Below, piece after piece: positions 5,392 through 9,182 of a stretch of DNA of 9,182 nucleotides; the stretch's first letter is position 1; every line of letters starts with the position of its first letter. This DNA is from Pseudomonadota bacterium (lineage in GTDB: Bacteria > Pseudomonadota > Gammaproteobacteria > Burkholderiales > Burkholderiaceae_C). The notes beneath the pieces are model-generated. The model worked only from the letters and a program-made list of their open reading frames with translations, was not told where the DNA came from and searched no databases. The stretch lies in the NCBI GenBank assembly GCA_023394015.1, contig JAEXBL010000261.1:1-9182 (forward strand), in the 5' to 3' direction. The translations under genes were made by a program, and so were the position numbers.

Positions 5392-7917
5392 ATGAGCGCT
5401 TCGACTTTGGCTCTGGGCTGGCGCACGCTGTGGCGCGACTTGCGCGCGGGCGAGCTGCGGCTGCTGATGGTGGCGGTGACGCTGGCGGTGGCGGCGCTCG
5501 CCAGCGTGGGCTTTTTCTCCGACCGGCTGCAGGGCGGGCTGCAGCGCGACGCGCGGCAGCTGCTGGGCGGCGACGTGGTGGTCGTCAGCGACAACCCACC
5601 CGCCGCCGCCTGGACGCAGCGCGCCGACGCGCTGGGTCTGCAGCGCGTGCTCAACCTCAGCTTTCCGACCATGGGCCGCGCGCCCGATGCGCAGGGCGGC
5701 GCCACGCGACTGGTAGCGCTGAAGGGGGTGGAGCCGGGCTACCCGCTGCGCGGCCAGATGCGGCTGGCGCGCGATGCGCGCGACCGCGACGGCACGCCCA
5801 CGCGCGACATCCCCGCGCCCGGCACCGTGTGGGTGGACGCGGCGCTGCTGGAGGCGCTGGCGCTGAACCTGGGCGACGCGCTGCTGCTGGGCGATGCCCG
5901 CCTGCGCATCGCCGCGCTGATCGCGCAGGAGCCCGACCGCGGCGCCGGCTTCATGAACTTTGCGCCGCGCGTGATGCTGCACGCCGCCGACCTGCCCGCC
6001 ACGGGGCTGGTGCAGCCGGCCAGCCGCATCACGTACCGGCTGGCGCTGGCGGGCCCCGAGCCGGCGGTGCGCGAATTCAGCGCCTGGGCCGAGGCCGAGC
6101 TGCAGCGCCCCGGCGTGCACGGCGTGCGGCTGGAGTCGCTGGACAGCGGCCGGCCCGAGATGATGCGCACGCTCGAACGGGCCGAGAAGTTCCTCAACCT
6201 CGTCGCGCTGCTGGCCGCGCTGCTGGCCGCGGTGGCGGTGGCGCTGGCGGCGCGCGGCTTTGCGGCGCGCCGGCTGGACGATTGCGCCATGCTGCGCGTG
6301 CTGGGCCTGCCGCAGCGCGCCATGGCCGCGGCCTATGCGCTGGAGTGCGTGCGGGTCGGCCTGGCCGCCAGCGTGGCCGGGGGGCTGATCGGCTGGGCGC
6401 TGCACCACGTGTTCGTGGCGCTGCTGGCCGGGCTGGTGGACACGGCCCTGCCGGCCCCCAGCGGCTGGCCGGCGCTGTTCGGTCTGGGCATTGGCCTGAC
6501 GCTGCTCGTCGCCTTTGGGTTGCCGCCGGTGCTGCAGCTGGCGCAGGTGCCGCCGCTGCGCGTGATCCGGCGCGAGGTGGGGCAGCTCAAGCCGGCCTCG
6601 TTGGCGGTGCTGGCGCTGGGCGTGGCGGGCTTCGCGGCGCTGCTGGTGGCCGTCAGCGCCGACATGACGCTGGGGCTGATCGCCGTCGGCGGCTTTGCCG
6701 GCGCGGTAGCGCTGTTCGCCCTGCTGTCGTGGGGCCCGGTGGCGCTGCAGCGACGCGTGGTGCGCCAGCAGACGGCGCCGCGCTGGCTGGTGCTGGCCAC
6801 GCGGCAGATCTCGGCCCGGCCCGCGTACGCCGTGGTGCAGGTCAGCAGCCTGGCAGTGGGCCTGCTGGCGCTGGTGCTGCTGGTGCTGCTGCGCACCGAC
6901 CTCATCAGCAGCTGGCGGGCCGCCACGCCGGCCGATGCGCCCAACCGCTTCGTCATCAACGTGATGCCCGACCAGGGCGAGGCCTTTCGCGCCGCGCTGC
7001 GGGACGCCGGCGTCACCCAGATGGACTGGTACCCCATGTTCCGCGGCCGACTGGTGGCCATCAACGGCCAGCCGGTCCACCCGGGCGACTATGCCGACGA
7101 GCGCGCGCAGCGCCTGGTGGACCGCGAGTTCAACCTCTCGCACGCGGCCGAGCAGCCGCCGCACAACAGCATTTCTGCCGGCCGCTGGCAGCCGGGCGAG
7201 GCCGGCGCCGTCAGCGTCGAGGAGGGCCTGGCCAGGACCCTGGGCCTGAAGCTGGGCGACCGCATGACGTTCGACATCGCCGGCATGCCGGCCGAGGGCC
7301 GCATCAGCTCACTGCGCAAGGTGGACTGGGCCTCGATGCACGTCAACTTCTTCGTCATGTTTCCGCTGGCCGAGATGCCGGAGATGCCCATCACCTACAT
7401 CGCCGCCTACCGCGCCTCAGAGCAGCCTGGCTTCGACAACGCGCTGGTGCGGCAATTTCCGAACATCACCAACGTCGACATGAGCAGCACCATCGCCCAG
7501 GTGCAGCGCGTGCTGGACCAGGTGATCCGCGCGGTGGAGTTCCTGTTCGGCTTCACGCTGGTGGCCGGGCTGATCGTGCTGTTCGCCGCCGTCAGCGCCA
7601 CGCGCGAGGAGCGCGCGCGCGAATTCGCCATCATGCGCGCGCTGGGCGCCGGCAGCCGCCTGCTGGCCGACGTGCAGCGCGCCGAGCTGGCCGGCGTGGG
7701 CCTGCTGGCCGGCCTGTTGGCCAGCGTGGTGGCGATCGGCGTGGGCTGGGCGCTGGCGCGCTACGCGTTCGAGTTCACCTGGACCGCCTCGCCCTGGGTG
7801 CCGCTGGCGGGCGGCGCGGTGGGGGCGCTGCTGGCCCTGGCCGCCGGCTGGTGGGGGCTGCGCGAGGTGCTGCGGCGGCCGGTGGTCGAGACGCTGCGGC
7901 GGGCGGTGGTGGAGTAG
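5392..7917 (+). CDS. ybbP: YbbP-type ABC transporter permease (FtsX/MacB family)
   Basis: The protein has 841 residues; E. coli YbbP is close to 800. ATG 5392 begins a family-like N-terminus (MSASTLALGWRTLWRDLRAG). A GTG at 5335 would add 19 unrelated residues and is not used. About ten membrane segments are visible, near residues 23-42, 266-287, 316-345, 360-385, 402-424, 426-447, 483-502, 715-737, 766-790 and 802-822. There are two large periplasmic regions (about 43-260 and 505-710), and each FtsX core follows one of them. Conserved stretches shared with YbbP as I recall it include QEPDRGAGFMNFAPRVML, TGLVQPASRITYR, SLRKVDW and REFAIMRALGAG. Family members sit in the inner membrane with a cytoplasmic ATPase (YbbA) and are thought to act on the envelope or in extrusion of hydrophobic compounds; the substrate is not established. 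No ybbA or tesA is present on either side, so the partner must be encoded elsewhere. Confidence 0.9.
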   Translation: MSASTLALGWRTLWRDLRAGELRLLMVAVTLAVAALASVGFFSDRLQGGLQRDARQLLGGDVVVVSDNPPAAAWTQRADALGLQRVLNLSFPTMGRAPDAQGGATRLVALKGVEPGYPLRGQMRLARDARDRDGTPTRDIPAPGTVWVDAALLEALALNLGDALLLGDARLRIAALIAQEPDRGAGFMNFAPRVMLHAADLPATGLVQPASRITYRLALAGPEPAVREFSAWAEAELQRPGVHGVRLESLDSGRPEMMRTLERAEKFLNLVALLAALLAAVAVALAARGFAARRLDDCAMLRVLGLPQRAMAAAYALECVRVGLAASVAGGLIGWALHHVFVALLAGLVDTALPAPSGWPALFGLGIGLTLLVAFGLPPVLQLAQVPPLRVIRREVGQLKPASLAVLALGVAGFAALLVAVSADMTLGLIAVGGFAGAVALFALLSWGPVALQRRVVRQQTAPRWLVLATRQISARPAYAVVQVSSLAVGLLALVLLVLLRTDLISSWRAATPADAPNRFVINVMPDQGEAFRAALRDAGVTQMDWYPMFRGRLVAINGQPVHPGDYADERAQRLVDREFNLSHAAEQPPHNSISAGRWQPGEAGAVSVEEGLARTLGLKLGDRMTFDIAGMPAEGRISSLRKVDWASMHVNFFVMFPLAEMPEMPITYIAAYRASEQPGFDNALVRQFPNITNVDMSSTIAQVQRVLDQVIRAVEFLFGFTLVAGLIVLFAAVSATREERAREFAIMRALGAGSRLLADVQRAELAGVGLLAGLLASVVAIGVGWALARYAFEFTWTASPWVPLAGGAVGALLALAAGWWGLREVLRRPVVETLRRAVVE

Positions 7918-8110
7918 GGACTGGCGGCCCTGCGGAACTCGCTTCGTTCGCTGCGCTCACGCCGCTCAGACAGCCGCAGCGAGTCAGATCACGAAGCGCG
8001 GCATGCTGCGCTGCCGCACCCGCCCCACGCCCTGTGCTTCTCGATACGGCCGGAGGGGGGAGGTGAAGCCCACTCGGGCCATCGCTGCGCTCGGCCGCGG
8101 CGGTCATCCC
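7918..8110. repeat. Structured intergenic element, probably a dispersed repeat
   Basis: This stretch has no convincing reading frame but is full of internal symmetry. CGCTTCGT (7940-7947) pairs with ACGAAGCG (7991-7998). Immediately inside it, TCGCTGCG (7948-7955) pairs with CGCAGCGA (7975-7982), so the two stems form one long hairpin with an eight-base bulge on one side. The 11-base TCGCTGCGCTC occurs at 7948-7958 and again at 8082-8092. From memory, similar GC-rich blocks (GGGCCATCGCTGCGCTCGG) recur between genes in Comamonadaceae. Only one copy lies in this window, so its repetitive nature is not shown here. The hairpin may also protect or end the permease mRNA. Confidence 0.45.
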
Positions 8111-8218
8111 ACGCATGCCGGGTCGATCTGGTGATTTAGAGTCTGCGCTCTGTAGGCGAACGCCCCGACTGCGGGTTTGTTCCTAAACCTTTCGGCTGAC
8201 TTGTGTTTCACTCGCCCC
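8111..8218 (+). other. Leader region of the patatin gene, no clear promoter
   Basis: This is the remaining gap between the structured element and ATG 8219. I see a weak hairpin, GGTTT (8174-8178) with AAACC (8185-8189), and no -35/-10 pair at proper spacing. There is also no Shine-Dalgarno before the ATG. Confidence 0.3.
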
Positions 8219-9182
8219 ATGGCTGACACGACGAAAACGATTCACCTGGCGCTGCAGGGCGGCGGGGCGCACGGTGCCTTCACCTGGGGCGTGCTGGACG
8301 CGCTGCTGATGGATGGGCGGCTGCGGCTGGCGGGCATCAGCGGCACCAGCGCGGGCGCGGTGAATGCCGTGGCGCTGGCGCACGGCTGGGCGCAGGCGCT
8401 GGACGAGAAGCAGGACCCCTGCGAAGGCGCCCGCGCGTCGCTGGCGCGGGTGTGGACCAAGGTGATGGACCTGGGCGACGCCAGCAAGAGCGCGGCGCGC
8501 CTGACCAAGCTGATGATGGGCGCGCTGCCCGGGGCGCTGACGCGCATGTCGCCTTACATCACCAACCCGCTCGACATCAACCCGCTGCGCGAGTTGATAG
8601 AGCGCGAGATCGACTTTGACCGCCTGGCGCGGCTGAAGTCGCCGCGCGTGTTCGTGGCCGCCACCGACGTGGAAACCGGCCGCGCCGAGATCTTTGCCGG
8701 CCGCCGGCTGACGGCGCAGGCGGTGATGGCCTCGGCCTGCCTGCCGCAGCTGTTTCAGGCGCCCGAGATCAACGGCAAGCTTTACTGGGACGGCGGCTAT
8801 TCCGCCAACCCCGCGCTCGGCCCGCTGGTGGAACTGGGCGAGACCCGCGACATCCTGCTGGTGCAGATCAACCCGCTCAAGCGCGCGGGCAAGCCCACCA
8901 CGGCGGCCGAGATCACCGACCGCGCCAACGACCTGACCTTCAACGCCAGCCTGATCTCGCAGATGCGCACCATCGCGCTCATCAACGAGCTGATGGCGCG
9001 CGGCGTGGCCCGCGAAGGCCTGAAGCCGATCCACATGCACCGCATCGACGGCGGCACCGCACTGGCCGAGATGCCGGCCTCCAGCAAGGTGATGCCCCAG
9101 CGCGCGTCGCTGGAAAAGCTGTTTGCGCTGGGGCAGGACAGCGCGCAGCGCTGGCTCAAGCGCAACTACGGCGACGTGGGCG
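8219..9182 (+). CDS. Patatin-like phospholipase, nearly complete (cut at right edge)
   Basis: The 321 visible residues contain all the catalytic elements of the bacterial patatin family. These are the oxyanion-hole motif GGGAHG (14-19), the nucleophile elbow GTSAG (42-46, Ser44) and the DGG of the catalytic dyad (191-193, Asp191). MASACLPQLFQAPEINGKLYWDGG matches the usual segment around that Asp. There is no signal peptide or membrane segment, so it is probably cytoplasmic or exported by other means. The expected activity is Ser-Asp dyad hydrolysis of acyl esters of phospholipids or related lipids; the substrate is not deducible. The last residues (QDSAQRWLKRNYGDVG) resemble the family C-terminus, so probably only some 15-25 residues are missing. 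ATG 8219 is preferred over an in-frame TTG at 8201 because neither has a Shine-Dalgarno and the protein core begins at residue 8. Confidence 0.9.
   Translation, partial: MADTTKTIHLALQGGGAHGAFTWGVLDALLMDGRLRLAGISGTSAGAVNAVALAHGWAQALDEKQDPCEGARASLARVWTKVMDLGDASKSAARLTKLMMGALPGALTRMSPYITNPLDINPLRELIEREIDFDRLARLKSPRVFVAATDVETGRAEIFAGRRLTAQAVMASACLPQLFQAPEINGKLYWDGGYSANPALGPLVELGETRDILLVQINPLKRAGKPTTAAEITDRANDLTFNASLISQMRTIALINELMARGVAREGLKPIHMHRIDGGTALAEMPASSKVMPQRASLEKLFALGQDSAQRWLKRNYGDVG

Noticed and set aside
5381..5395. Four-codon ORF whose TGA overlaps the permease ATG (ATGA)
   Set aside because: It looks like a coupling device but is too short to separate from chance.
5344..7164. 606-codon minus-strand open frame inside the permease gene
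   Set aside because: The product is His/Gln/Arg/Ala low-complexity with no domain; it lies antisense to a clear YbbP permease.
5430..8066. 878-codon plus-strand open frame in a second frame of the permease
   Set aside because: Extreme Ala/Gly/Arg composition typical of an out-of-frame reading of GC-rich coding DNA.
7775..8116. 113-codon minus-strand ORF covering the permease end and the intergenic element
   Set aside because: Pro/Ala/Arg low-complexity, overlaps the permease C-terminus and the structured repeat; no ribosome binding site.
8183..9040. 285-codon minus-strand ORF opposite the patatin gene
   Set aside because: The plus strand encodes all patatin catalytic motifs; the antisense product is His/Gln/Arg-rich and without features.
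1..9182. CRISPR arrays, tRNA/rRNA genes, insertion sequences, toxin-antitoxin or defence systems
   Set aside because: I found no regularly spaced repeats, cloverleaf, transposase, integrase or recognisable defence motif on either strand.

Overview
This is a GC-rich window with strong G/C bias at third codon positions. Its gene content (a UbiM-type ubiquinone hydroxylase, an IPTL-CTERM surface protein, a DUF3617 protein and a YbbP-type permease) fits a betaproteobacterium of the order Burkholderiales, probably Comamonadaceae. That placement is inferred from family knowledge and composition; no rRNA or other marker gene is present. I see no CRISPR array, insertion sequence, integrase, tRNA or rRNA.

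Layout. At the left edge is the N-terminal part of an outer-membrane efflux lipoprotein on the minus strand (1-337). It is divergent from a TetR/AcrR-type repressor (478-1188, plus). The gap between them holds a palindrome (384-409) with a TATAAT box in each arm, the likely operator. The repressor gene ends tail-to-tail, with a 16-base overlap, against a short minus-strand stretch (1173-1455) that looks like a broken, unidentified gene. Next comes a minus-strand ubiM-like flavin hydroxylase (1474-2685). A perfect FNR/ANR-type box, TTGAT-CGGT-ATCAA (2722-2735), lies just upstream of it.

A gene-poor, AT-richer stretch (2736-3025) leads into a large secreted protein of unknown function (3026-4717). 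This protein has a signal peptide, an N-terminal beta-rich domain, two DUF11-like repeats and a C-terminal IPTL-CTERM-like sorting tail. A strong intrinsic terminator (4744-4767) follows. Then come a small periplasmic DUF3617 protein with a His-rich tail (4793-5293) and a YbbP-type ten-helix FtsX-family permease (5392-7917) with no ATPase partner in view. A 300-base intergenic region carries structured repetitive-looking DNA (7918-8110). The window ends in a nearly complete patatin-like phospholipase (8219-9182, cut by the edge).

How the parts relate: only the efflux lipoprotein and TetR pair forms a clear regulatory unit. The others look like independent housekeeping or envelope genes: quinone synthesis, cell surface, envelope permease, lipid hydrolysis. 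I do not see a new multi-gene system. The observations most worth following are the FNR box at ubiM, the symmetrical promoter/operator at the efflux locus, the uncharacterised IPTL-CTERM protein, and the broken gene between tetR and ubiM.
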